From positions 1,178,001 through 1,242,000 of the forward strand of contig NZ_CP013417.1 of NCBI RefSeq assembly GCF_001524445.2: 64,000 nt of DNA, in the 5' to 3' direction. Below are positions 7,394 to 15,841 of the stretch, in pieces. The notes below the pieces were generated by a model. It saw only the letters and a list, made by a program, of their open reading frames with translations. It was not told where the DNA came from and did not search any database. This DNA comes from Burkholderia savannae (GTDB lineage Bacteria; Pseudomonadota; Gammaproteobacteria; Burkholderiales; Burkholderiaceae). Every line of letters starts with the position of its first letter. The first letter of the stretch is position 1. The position numbers and the translations under genes are program-made.

Positions 7394-9682
7394 TTACGTG
7401 CGTTGCGCGGCCTGACCGACTGTGCGCTCGTCGGGCTGCGACGGCGCGGGACGGCGCAGCAGGCGAAGCGCGAACCAGCCGAGATACAGCACGCCGAACG
7501 CGAACACGACGTCGCCCGGCACGCGCAGCCATACGAGCGCGTTCATGATCGGCGCGTGCACGACCTCCGGCGAGCGCGCGTACCAGAGGCCCTTCGTCAC
7601 GCTCGCGTACGCTTCATAGATGCCCGACGGCAGGATCGACATGAACACCATCATGAAGAGGCCGACGTTCAGCAGCCAGAACGCGGGCTTGAGCAGGCCG
7701 TCGCTCCACGCGTTGCGGGCGGACATGCCGCGCAGGCAGAACAGCATCAGGCCGATGCCGAGCATCCCGTACACGCCGAACAGCGCGGCGTGGCCGTGCG
7801 CGGGCGTCATGTTCAGGCCTTGCACGTAGTAGAGCGAGATCGGCGGGTTGATCGAGAAGCCGAGCAGCCCCGCGCCGACGGTGTTCCACACGCCGACGGC
7901 AACGAAGCAGAGGATCGCCCACTTGTACGACTGGACCCACGGCGCGGCTTGCGACTTGCGATACGTCTGCCAGCCTTCGAGGCCGATGAGCGCGAGCGGC
8001 ACCACTTCGCATGCGGAGAACACGGCGCCCACGGCGATGATCGACGTCGTCGTGCCGGTGAAGTACAGATGGTGCAGCGTGCCGAGAATGCCGCCGAACA
8101 GGAACACGATCGTTTCCATCACGATCGCGCGATTCGCGCTTTCGAAGCGGATGAGGCCGAGGCGCGCGAAGATGAGGGCGATCACCGCGGTCGCGAACAC
8201 TTCGAAGAAGCCCTCGACCCACAGGTGCACGAGCCACCATCTCCAGTACTCGATCATCGAGTAGTGCGTGTTTTGCCCCCACGCGAGCGACGACGCATAG
8301 AAGAGCCCGATGCACGCGGCGGACAGGAACACCATGCCGATCAGGCCGCGGCCTTCGGTCGCCTTGTTCCGCAGCGCGGGCATCAGCGCGCGCCCCATCA
8401 GGAACAGCCAGAACAGCAGGCCGACGAAGAGCAGGATCTGCCAGACGCGGCCCATGCTCGTGTACGCGAGCCCCTGGTTGCCGATCCAGAACGAGAAGTT
8501 GGTGCCGAGATGCTTGAGCGTGCCGAGCCAGCCCGTGACGGTCGAGCCGACGACGATGAAGATCAGCGCCCAGAACAGCACGTCGACGCCGAGCTTCTGC
8601 AGCTTCGGCTCCTGGCCCGAGAGCAACGGCGAGATGTAGAGGCCCGTCGCGAGCCAAGCGGTCGCGATCCAGAGCACGCCGAACTGCGTATGGATCGTGC
8701 GGCTCACGATCCACGGCATCACGTCCGCGAGCGGAATGCCGAAGAAGCTGTGGCCTTCGACCGCGTAGTGCGCGGTGATCGCGCCCATGAAGACCTGCGT
8801 GAGCAGCAGGCCGATCACGACGTAGAAATACTTCTTCGTCGCACGCATCGACGGCGTCGCCTTCACGTTGAAGAGCGGATCGTTCGTCGGCACGGCGAGC
8901 GGCGCGTCGTGTTCGCCGTGCGCGGTGTGATACCAGATCATGCCGGCGATCGCGCCGAGCAGGATGACCACGCTCGCGATCGACCACATGCCGTTCGCGG
9001 CCGTCGGCGTGTTGCCGACGAGCGGCTCGTGCGGCCAGTTGTTCGTGTACGTGACGTTCGTTTCGCCCGGGCGGTCGGTCGTCGCCGACCACGCGGACCA
9101 GAAGAAGAACGACGCGAGCGCGGTGCGATCGGCTGCGCCCGGCACCGAGCCCGATGTCATCGCGTATTGCTCGCGCAGCGTGTCGAGCGACGGATCGGCG
9201 CCGAACAATGCTTCGTAGTGCTCGGCAACGCGCAGCACCGCGGCCGCGCGTGCGTCCGACAGCGTGATGCGATCGCTCGCGGCGTCGTAGCGGTTCGCGC
9301 GCATTTCATGCTTCAGGCGTGCATCGAGCAGCCCTTGCTGTTCGACGGACAGCTTCGCGTAAGGCGCGCCGAATTGCTGGCGCGCCCATGCGTCGCGCAG
9401 CTCGAGCGCCTCGCGGTGCAGCCAGTCCGCCGACCAGTCCGGCGCGACATAGCTGCCGTGGCCCCAGACGGTGCCGAGCTGCTGGCCGCCCGACGCGAGC
9501 CATACTTGTTGACCGCGCCTGATCTGCTCGCCAGTGAAAATGACGCGCCCATTTTCGCTGACGACCGCGTTCGGAATCGGCGGTGCGGTGAGATAGATGT
9601 CTCTGCCGAGCCATAGCAGGACGGCGAATGACGTGAGGCAGACGAGCCCGAGCCATGTCCATAGACGACGTGTGGAGCGCAT
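7394..9682 (-). CDS. norB: Quinol-dependent nitric oxide reductase (qNOR)
   Basis: This 762-residue single-subunit enzyme reduces nitric oxide to nitrous oxide with quinol as donor. The N-terminal extension characteristic of qNOR (residues 1 to about 220, with FTGEQIRRGQQVWLASGGQQ and GSYVAPDWSADWLHREA) precedes the 12-helix NorB core. Core motifs include WWLVHLWVEGFFEVF, the HHLYFTG region and GHAALFGVYGMLG, which contain the His and Glu ligands of the haem b and FeB sites. ATG 9682 has an excellent ribosome binding site (AAGGAGAGAGGTC). It opens the nitric-oxide cluster and has a large dyad about 75 bp upstream. Confidence 0.93.
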   Translation of the reverse strand: MRSTRRLWTWLGLVCLTSFAVLLWLGRDIYLTAPPIPNAVVSENGRVIFTGEQIRRGQQVWLASGGQQLGTVWGHGSYVAPDWSADWLHREALELRDAWARQQFGAPYAKLSVEQQGLLDARLKHEMRANRYDAASDRITLSDARAAAVLRVAEHYEALFGADPSLDTLREQYAMTSGSVPGAADRTALASFFFWSAWSATTDRPGETNVTYTNNWPHEPLVGNTPTAANGMWSIASVVILLGAIAGMIWYHTAHGEHDAPLAVPTNDPLFNVKATPSMRATKKYFYVVIGLLLTQVFMGAITAHYAVEGHSFFGIPLADVMPWIVSRTIHTQFGVLWIATAWLATGLYISPLLSGQEPKLQKLGVDVLFWALIFIVVGSTVTGWLGTLKHLGTNFSFWIGNQGLAYTSMGRVWQILLFVGLLFWLFLMGRALMPALRNKATEGRGLIGMVFLSAACIGLFYASSLAWGQNTHYSMIEYWRWWLVHLWVEGFFEVFATAVIALIFARLGLIRFESANRAIVMETIVFLFGGILGTLHHLYFTGTTTSIIAVGAVFSACEVVPLALIGLEGWQTYRKSQAAPWVQSYKWAILCFVAVGVWNTVGAGLLGFSINPPISLYYVQGLNMTPAHGHAALFGVYGMLGIGLMLFCLRGMSARNAWSDGLLKPAFWLLNVGLFMMVFMSILPSGIYEAYASVTKGLWYARSPEVVHAPIMNALVWLRVPGDVVFAFGVLYLGWFALRLLRRPAPSQPDERTVGQAAQRT

Positions 9683-9754
9683 GACCTCTCTCCTTTCAAG
9701 AGGGTGGGATGTGGAGAAAACGTTCAATGCGACGGCGGCGCAACGGGCCGTCGA

Positions 9755-9783
9755 TTAAACATGTACAAAGAATGTATGTTTAA
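9755..9783. promoter_or_regulatory. Dyad operator in the norB promoter region (NsrR-like)
   Basis: TTAAACAT at 9755-9762 and ATGTTTAA at 9776-9783 form a perfect 8-bp inverted repeat, with further partial symmetry inside (GTAC / ATGT). The outer arms and ATG-rich core resemble the AT-rich dyads bound by NsrR, the nitric-oxide sensor, but the match to its published consensus is partial. Confidence 0.5.
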
Positions 9784-10282
9784 GGGGATGGTATGAGACG
9801 GCCACGCGCTTGTAAAGGCTCGATGCCGCGACAGGGCGGCGCGACGGCGTTACGCCACGCGCGCGGCCGGTCGCGAAGGCGCGCCGATATTGGGTCGCGG
9901 GGCGTGGCGGGAAAGACGGCGTGTCAATTGGTCGCGGCCCGGCGCGATGCCGCCGCGCGGGTTGGGCACGGCTCGGCGAGCGCGCGCGACGCCGGCAATA
10001 TGCGGCGCGGATGAGCCGCGCGTCGCGCAGTTCGGAAGACGCGATTCAGTCGGAACGGGCGCGACGCGATCCGATCATAGTCGGCGCGATGCGATGGGCT
10101 AGATGTGTTGCCGGATGCCGGCGAAGAAGCGGCAGCCGGCTATGCGAAGAAGGGGGAAAAGCGCAGGAGCGATGCGATGGCGCGCGAACGAAAGCGCCGC
10201 AGCGTGATGTCCGCTTGACGAAAATCAAGCGATATCCGATTCGGGCGACGGGCACGCGGCCGCGCATGTGATCCATCTTGCA
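9784..10282. other. Intergenic region without recognised genes
   Basis: About 500 bp between the norB promoter and the heptamer repeat. Open frames here are short, lack ribosome binding sites and have no coherent composition. I see nothing supportable in it. Confidence 0.5.
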
Positions 10283-10429
10283 GCCGCACGCCGCACGCCG
10301 CACGCCACACGACACACGACACACGACACACGACACTCACCGCTCACCGCTCACCGCTCGACGCTCGACGCTCGACGCTCACCGCACGACGCTCACCGCA
10401 CGACGCTCACCGCACGACGCTCACCGCTC
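10283..10429. repeat. Degenerate heptamer tandem repeat (21 units)
   Basis: The segment reads cleanly in a 7-bp register throughout: three GCCGCAC, one GCCACAC, three GACACAC, one GACACTC, three ACCGCTC, three GACGCTC, then alternating ACCGCAC and GACGCTC, ending with ACCGCTC. Blocks of identical units show successive slippage expansions. It lies in the spacer downstream of alkB and is a likely variable-number locus. Confidence 0.9.
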
Positions 10430-10432
10430 GAC

Positions 10433-10457
10433 GGGCCGCCGTGCGTGACGGCGGCCC
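10433..10457. terminator. Hairpin downstream of alkB
   Basis: GGGCCGCCGT at 10433-10442 pairs perfectly with ACGGCGGCCC at 10448-10457 around a 5-base loop, starting 17 bp past the alkB stop on the minus strand. There is no T-run, so it may act as an mRNA 3' stabiliser or a non-canonical terminator. Confidence 0.5.
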
Positions 10458-10474
10458 GAGTCGTCGCGGAATCG

Positions 10475-11638
10475 TCATGTGTTCGCGATCGCGAGATCCG
10501 CGAGCACCTTCTGCCGGATCGACGGCTTGATGTTCGATTGCGCCATGTTCGCGCCGTAATGCGCGACCACGCGCGGATTCATCACGCTGAACCACAGCGG
10601 CGGCACGTAGGCGAGCAGGATCATCGCCGCGTAGCCGGCGGGCAGTTGCGGCGAATCGTCGAAGTGCCGCAGCGCCTGATACGAGCGCGTCGGATTCGCG
10701 TGATGATCGGCGTGGCGCTGCAACTGATAGAGGAACAGATTCGTCACGACGTGATTGCTGTTCCACGAATGCTGCGGCGTGCAACGTTCGTAGCGCCCGG
10801 TCGGCAACTGCTTGCGGCCGAGCCCGTAGTGCTCGACGTAGTTCACGACCTCGAGCAGGGACGCGCCGTAGGCCGCCTGGATCAGCAGGAACGGAATCAC
10901 CTTCGCGCCGCCGAACGCGATCGCGGCGCCCCACAGCGCGACCGTCATCGCCCACGCCTGCAGCACTTCGTTGCGCCATGTCCAGACCGAGCGGCCGCCG
11001 CGTGCGAGACGCTCCCGTTCGAGCCGCCACGCGGATGCGACGCTGCCGGTCACGGTGCGCGGCAGGAACACCCAGAACGATTCGCCGTAGCGCGCGCTCG
11101 CCGGATCGTTCGGCGTCGCGACGCGCACGTGATGGCCGCGATTGTGCTCGACGAAGAAGTGGCCGTACGCAACGGGCGCGAGCGTGATCTTCGCGAGCCA
11201 GCGCTCGAAGGGGCTCGTCTTGTGGCCGAGCTCGTGCGCGGTGTTGATCGAGATGCCCGTCGCCGCGCCGAGCGACAGCGCGAAGCCGAGATAGTCGTAC
11301 CACGCGAGCGATTTCGTCGCGACGATCCATATCGCGCCCGCGAAGGCGACGTAGACGATGAAGGTCGCGAGATAGACGACGTAGCGGTAGTAGCGATCGC
11401 TTTCGAGCTGCGACACGACGGATTCGGGCGGATTCTCGCTGTCGACGCCGATCAGCAGGTCGAGCACCGGGATGACGCCGAACGCGAACAGCGGCCCGAA
11501 CCACCAGAAGATGTGCCAGCCGGTCGACAGCGCGAGGAGCGCGGCGAGGAGCGGCAGCGTGATCGTCAGCGCGCCGAGCAGCCACCCATAGCGTTTCGTG
11601 TCGGTCCAGGCCGCCGAAGCCGGTTGCGGAATTGCCAT
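10475..11638 (-). CDS. alkB: Alkane 1-monooxygenase
   Basis: This 387-residue integral-membrane non-haem di-iron enzyme hydroxylates the terminal methyl of medium or long n-alkanes, using electrons from rubredoxin. The histidine boxes are all present: HELGHK at about 135, EHNRGHH at 164-170 and LQRHADHH at 306-313, plus the AlkB-specific NYVEHYG at 266-272. Six hydrophobic segments precede and separate them. ATG 11638 follows GGAGGGAGACA. It is a single-gene unit; no rubredoxin, rubredoxin reductase or alkane regulator gene is adjacent, and the protein has no fused rubredoxin domain, so electron partners must lie elsewhere. Confidence 0.95.
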   Translation of the reverse strand: MAIPQPASAAWTDTKRYGWLLGALTITLPLLAALLALSTGWHIFWWFGPLFAFGVIPVLDLLIGVDSENPPESVVSQLESDRYYRYVVYLATFIVYVAFAGAIWIVATKSLAWYDYLGFALSLGAATGISINTAHELGHKTSPFERWLAKITLAPVAYGHFFVEHNRGHHVRVATPNDPASARYGESFWVFLPRTVTGSVASAWRLERERLARGGRSVWTWRNEVLQAWAMTVALWGAAIAFGGAKVIPFLLIQAAYGASLLEVVNYVEHYGLGRKQLPTGRYERCTPQHSWNSNHVVTNLFLYQLQRHADHHANPTRSYQALRHFDDSPQLPAGYAAMILLAYVPPLWFSVMNPRVVAHYGANMAQSNIKPSIRQKVLADLAIANT

Positions 11639-12058
11639 TGTCTCCCTCCAAGTTGGGTACCGATTTTGTTGTGCTCCGATTTAATACGTGCGCAAGCGAT
11701 TACCATTCGCGCCGACGAGTTCATGCCCGTTGCGCTGATTTATACGTGCTCAATTATCGTTCAGCCAAACATTCGGATTAGGGCGCGACCTCCAAACGAC
11801 GGCTCGGCCGGCGCGCGCCGCCGCGTCGCTAGCGTCGGGCCGTGATTCAAACGTCCGCGTATTCCGCAATTGCTGAACAAATAACGGATAAAACCGAGGG
11901 TAATTCCGTATATTGAGGGGCGACGCAGGGATCATGAAAGATCGATACTGAACGAGATTGCCCCGCAAGGCGAGCGGGATTCGCCGATTCCGCGCCGCGA
12001 GGGGCTCGATGCGATTCGAGTTGACGATCTTTCGTTTTTCTTTCTGCGGGCCTATCCA
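11639..12058. other. Divergent promoter region between alkB and phr
   Basis: About 420 bp, locally AT-richer at 11660-11780 and 11880-11940, as expected for a divergent promoter region. No ORF or obvious operator palindrome could be defined. Confidence 0.5.
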
Positions 12059-13519
12059 TTGTCAGCATTCGCTCCGAGCGCTTGCGCCGTCGTCTGGTTT
12101 CGCGACGATCTGCGCGTGTCCGATCATCCCGCGCTCGCGTGCGCCGCCGAGTCGGGACGTCCGGTGATCGGCGTCTACGTGTTCGACGAGCGCGCCGGCG
12201 CGCGACCGCTGGGCGGCGCGGCGCGCTGGTGGCTGCACGGATCGCTGCGCGCGCTCGACGCCGCGCTCGCCGAGCTGGGTAGCCGGCTCGTGCTGCTGCG
12301 CGGCGACGCGGCCGACGCGATCGCTTCGTTCGTCGCGGCGCTCGGCGCGAGCGCGGTCTATTGGAACCGCCGTTATGCGCTCGCCGAGCGCGCGCTCGAC
12401 AATGCGGTGCAGACGTTGCTCGAAGCGCGCGGCGTCACGGTCGAGACGTTCAACGCGAGCCTGCTGTTCGAGCCGGGCGACGTCGTCGCCGAGTCAGGCC
12501 ATCCGTATCAGGTGTTCGGCGCATACTGGCGCGCGGCGCTGCGGCGCGGCGTGCATGCGGCGCCGCTCGCCGCGCCGCTGCGCTTGAGCGGCTGCGCGCC
12601 GCCGCACGGGATCGCGCAGCGGCAGGTCACGCTCGATGCGCTCGCGCTTTTGCCGACGCGCCCGGATTGGACGGGCGGCTTGCGCGACGCGTGGCGCTGC
12701 GGCGAGGACGCCGCGCACCGCCTGCTGCGCGCGTTCGTCGACAGCCGGCTCGGCGGCTACGCGACCGAGCGCGACCGGCCGGGCATCGCGTCGACGAGCC
12801 GCCTGTCGCCGTACGTGCGCTTCGGCAACCTGTCCGTGCGGCAGATCTGGCATGCGGCGGTCGATGCGCACGCGTACGGCGCGGCGACGCAGGCGGATCT
12901 CGACAAGTTTCTCGGCGAGCTCGGCTGGCGGGAGTTCTGCTACGGACAACTGTACCGCTTCCCGGATCTGCCGCGCCGCAACCTGCGCCACAATCTCGAC
13001 GGGATGCCGTGGCGCGACGATCCCGCGGCGCTCGCCGCATGGCGGCGCGGCGCCACGGGCTATCCGTTCGTCGACGCGGGCATGCGCGAGCTATGGACGA
13101 CGGGCTGGATGCATAACCGCGCGCGAATGGTGTGCGCGTCGTTCCTCGTCAAGCATCTGCTGATCGACTGGCGGGAAGGCGAAGCGTGGTTCTGGGACAC
13201 GCTCGTCGATGCGGACGCCGCGTCGAACGCGGCGAACTGGCAGTGGGTTGCGGGCTGCGGCGCGGACGCCGCGCCTTATTTCCGGATCTTCAATCCGGTC
13301 GTGCAGGGCAAGAAGTTCGACCCGGACGGCGCGTACGTGCGGCGCTGGGTGCCCGAGCTCGCCGGCTTGCCGTCGAGCGCGATCCACGAGCCTTGGCTCG
13401 CGCCGCCCGCGCAGCTCGAGGCGGCGCGCGTGCGGCTCGGCGACACCTATGCGCTGCCGATCGTCGCGCACCACGCCGCGCGTCGGCGCGCGCTCGACGC
13501 GATTGGGGCGACCCGATGA
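12059..13519 (+). CDS. phrB: Deoxyribodipyrimidine photo-lyase
   Basis: This 486-residue class I CPD photolyase of the cryptochrome/photolyase family repairs UV-induced cyclobutane pyrimidine dimers with blue light. The N-terminal Rossmann antenna domain begins AVVWFRDDLRVSDHPAL. The C-terminal FAD domain has TSRLSPYVRFGNLSVRQIW, FLGELGWREFCYGQLYRFP, GYPFVDAGMRELWTTGWMHNRARM and DADAASNAANWQWVAGCGAD, which include flavin-binding and electron-transfer Trp residues. The only in-frame initiator upstream of the conserved start is TTG at 12059, without a convincing Shine-Dalgarno, so the exact start is uncertain. Confidence 0.92.
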   Translation: MSAFAPSACAVVWFRDDLRVSDHPALACAAESGRPVIGVYVFDERAGARPLGGAARWWLHGSLRALDAALAELGSRLVLLRGDAADAIASFVAALGASAVYWNRRYALAERALDNAVQTLLEARGVTVETFNASLLFEPGDVVAESGHPYQVFGAYWRAALRRGVHAAPLAAPLRLSGCAPPHGIAQRQVTLDALALLPTRPDWTGGLRDAWRCGEDAAHRLLRAFVDSRLGGYATERDRPGIASTSRLSPYVRFGNLSVRQIWHAAVDAHAYGAATQADLDKFLGELGWREFCYGQLYRFPDLPRRNLRHNLDGMPWRDDPAALAAWRRGATGYPFVDAGMRELWTTGWMHNRARMVCASFLVKHLLIDWREGEAWFWDTLVDADAASNAANWQWVAGCGADAAPYFRIFNPVVQGKKFDPDGAYVRRWVPELAGLPSSAIHEPWLAPPAQLEAARVRLGDTYALPIVAHHAARRRALDAIGATR

Positions 13520-13602
13520 ATCCTGCGGTGGTACGTTTAATTTTTCGTAATTAATATGGCGGAAATATTACAGAAAGTTCACTTTTTTGATCCTTATCAG
13601 TT

Positions 13603-13637
13603 GTTAAACTCTTCGAGAGTGTCAGGAAGAGTTTGAC
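13603..13637. promoter_or_regulatory. 12-bp inverted repeat upstream of cysC
   Basis: GTTAAACTCTTC at 13603-13614 and GAAGAGTTTGAC at 13626-13637 are inverted copies with one mismatch, spaced by 11 bp and ending 12 bp before the cysC start. The surrounding 70 bp is AT-rich. It could be an operator or a leader stem-loop that affects ribosome access. Confidence 0.6.
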
Positions 13638-13649
13638 AGAGGCTAGCGC

Positions 13650-14300
13650 ATGGATATGAATGGCGGCTTTCCGCCGGAGGCGGTCGCCCCGGTCGTTTGG
13701 ATGACGGGCTTGCCGGGGGCCGGCAAGACGACGACGGCGAACGTGTTGCTGAACCGGCTGCTCGAGAGCGGCGCGAAGGCGATCGTGCTCGACGGCGATG
13801 CGCTGCGCACCGGCCTGTGCTCCGATCTCGGTTTTTCGGACGCCGACCGGATGGAGAACATCCGCCGCTTCGCGCACGTCGCGAAGCTGTTTCAGCACGA
13901 GGGCTATATCGTGATCGTCGCGACGATTTCGCCGCTGCAGGCGCATCGCGATCTCGCCCGCTCGATCGTCGGGACGGGCTTTTTCGAGACTTACGTGTCG
14001 ACGCCGCTCGAAGTGTGCCGCGCGCGCGATCCGAAGGGCATGTACGCGCGCGCCGAGCAAGGGCGGCTGATGCAGTTCACGGGCGTGTCGGGCGCTTACG
14101 AGCCGCCCGTCGCACCCGATATCTCGATCGACACGTCGAACTGCAGCGTCGCGCTTTCGCTCGCCGACGTCATGGCGCAACTCATGCGGGTGACCGTGCT
14201 GCCCGCGAAGCTCGGCGCGTCCGCTCAAGTGTCCGCTGCACTCGCTGTACCCGCTGCACTCGCCGCGCCGGCTATCGTCGGCAGCCAACTGATCGATTAA
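13650..14300 (+). CDS. cysC: Adenylyl-sulfate kinase
   Basis: This 216-residue P-loop kinase phosphorylates adenosine 5'-phosphosulfate to PAPS. Walker A GLPGAGKTT is at residues 20-28, followed by LDGDALRTGLCSDLGFSDADRMENIRR and the lid region ARAEQGRLMQFTGVSGAYEPP. It is a stand-alone kinase, not fused to CysN, and no sulfate assimilation gene is adjacent. That arrangement suggests a role in sulfated products or a second APS kinase rather than the main cys operon. The last 25 residues are an Ala/Val/Pro-rich tail absent from the usual family length of about 190-200. Confidence 0.88.
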   Translation: MDMNGGFPPEAVAPVVWMTGLPGAGKTTTANVLLNRLLESGAKAIVLDGDALRTGLCSDLGFSDADRMENIRRFAHVAKLFQHEGYIVIVATISPLQAHRDLARSIVGTGFFETYVSTPLEVCRARDPKGMYARAEQGRLMQFTGVSGAYEPPVAPDISIDTSNCSVALSLADVMAQLMRVTVLPAKLGASAQVSAALAVPAALAAPAIVGSQLID

Positions 14301-15115
14301 CGACGCGTCGAGCTTGCTCGCCGTCGCGCAATGGGCGGTGTGGGGCATGCGTCGCGTGCCCGCGTAGGTAGCCGCGCGCTCGCGCGTTGTTCTTCCGATT
14401 TGTCTCTGCATATTGCGCTTGCGGCATGCCGCAAGCGCGGCTTCGCTCTTCGCGCGCTCGGCCGCATCGCACCGCGGCGCGCGCTGCGTATCGCGACGAG
14501 GGCGCCGTCGCGCGCAGGAGCGCCGCTTGCGCGGATCGCCGGGCCCGGATGGGCGTTCATCGTCGGTCGCGCGGCAAGCGGCGTGCGTCATTTATCCGAT
14601 GACGCACGCCGGTCACTCATTGCATTGCATTGCATCGCGATGCGCGCATCGTTTCCTTTCTTTCGACATGGGCGGTGTCGTGCGCGCAATGCGTCCGTCG
14701 CGCTCGTGGATTTGAAGAACGAGATATCGGGCAAGCCTCGCGCAACGCATGCATCGCCGCATTCCGACGAGGCTCCGTCATTCATCCGTCATTCGCTTCG
14801 CAGCGGCTCCAGCAAGGGCTTTTTTTGAGATGCGCGCGCAACGCGCGTGAATAATCCACACAAGCATTGAGCGATCCCTTCGTCTATTCGAGCAGCGTAT
14901 GGCCCCGTTTTGGCGAATGAAAAAATCTCATTTGCCCGAAGGTTGCCGCGCATGTGTAATTCGAATCGAATTGCACCAAAACGCAAACCGCACAAGCACA
15001 AATAAATACACGCTGATCATTCGGGCCGGTTGATCTTGCCTCGCATTGCCGCACCGGATGCGGCGCGTCGCACCGCTGCGCGAGAAACTTCGGCCTGTCC
15101 GAACATGGAGATCCG
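14301..15115. other. Long intergenic region upstream of the luxR gene
   Basis: About 815 bp. Overlapping open frames at 14331-14854 have no coherent protein features or ribosome binding sites. The last 250 bp become AT-richer and contain the palindrome at 14958-14972. I see no RNA gene. Confidence 0.5.
14958..14972. promoter_or_regulatory. 15-bp palindrome upstream of luxR
   Basis: AATTCGA-A-TCGAATT is a perfect 7-bp inverted repeat with a single central base, about 144 bp before the luxR start, in an AT-rich stretch. It does not look like a classical lux box; it is a candidate operator of unknown owner. Confidence 0.35.
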
Positions 15116-15841
15116 ATGAGGGCGGCGATGGGGAATTGGGCAGAGGATCTGCTCGCGGGGCTGGACGGAGCGCGATCCGAGGAAGAGGCGTTTCGAAGCA
15201 TCGAAATCGCCGCCACGGCCCTCGATTTCGAATACTGCGCGTATGGGCTGCGCGTGCCGTGGCCGGTGTCCAGGCCGCGAATCGAGACGCGCAGCAATTT
15301 TCCCGAGCAATGGAAGCGCCGCTATGCGGAGGCGGGCTTTCTCGATGTCGATCCGATCCTTGCGCACGGGCGCCGGTCGCAGCAGCCGATCGTCCTGAAC
15401 GAGACGCTGTTTGCGTCCGCGCATCAAATGTGGGTCGAGGCGCAGTCGTTCGGGCTGAAGTTCGGCTGGGCGCAGTCGAACTTCGACGCGTATGGCGGCA
15501 TGGGCATGCTCGCGCTCGTGCGCACGCGCGAGCCGGTGACGGAGGCGGAGCTCGATGCGAAGGAATACCGGATGCGCTGGCTCGTGCGCACCGCGCACGC
15601 CGCGCTCGGCCACCTGATGCTGCCGAAGCTGATGGCCGATCCGGAGCGCGGGCTGACCGAGCGCGAGGTCGAGGTGCTCAAGTGGGCGGCGGACGGCAAG
15701 ACGTCGGGCGAAATCTCGAAGATTCTCGCGATCTCCGTCGATACGGTGAACTTCCACGTAAAGAACGCGATCCTGAAGCTCAGGACCGCGAACAAGACGG
15801 CCGCCGTCGTGCGCGCGGCGATGCTCGGGTTGCTGAGCTGA
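15116..15841 (+). CDS. Orphan LuxR-type acyl-homoserine lactone receptor
   Basis: This 241-residue regulator has an N-terminal autoinducer domain with the expected W-x3-Y and DP residues (WKRRYAEAGFLDVDPIL, near residues 65-81). The C-terminal LuxR helix-turn-helix is LTEREVEVLKWAADGKTSGE, followed by ISKILAISVDTVNFHVKNAI. No luxI synthase is present anywhere in the window, so it is an orphan receptor. I suspect it corresponds to the R5 orphan known in the pseudomallei clade, from memory of its position, but cannot confirm this. ATG 15116 is preceded by GGAGATCCG, an acceptable ribosome binding site. Confidence 0.85.
   Translation: MRAAMGNWAEDLLAGLDGARSEEEAFRSIEIAATALDFEYCAYGLRVPWPVSRPRIETRSNFPEQWKRRYAEAGFLDVDPILAHGRRSQQPIVLNETLFASAHQMWVEAQSFGLKFGWAQSNFDAYGGMGMLALVRTREPVTEAELDAKEYRMRWLVRTAHAALGHLMLPKLMADPERGLTEREVEVLKWAADGKTSGEISKILAISVDTVNFHVKNAILKLRTANKTAAVVRAAMLGLLS

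Noticed and set aside
7385..9616. A 743-codon plus-strand frame opposite norB
   Set aside because: Shadow frame with no domain and extreme Arg/Glu/His content; norB motifs are unambiguous.
10283..10429. Heptamer array considered as CRISPR-like repeats
   Set aside because: Units are 7 bp and contiguous, without spacers; no cas genes.
14331..14854. Overlapping plus-strand frames upstream of luxR
   Set aside because: Several frames are open at once, none with a ribosome binding site or coherent composition.
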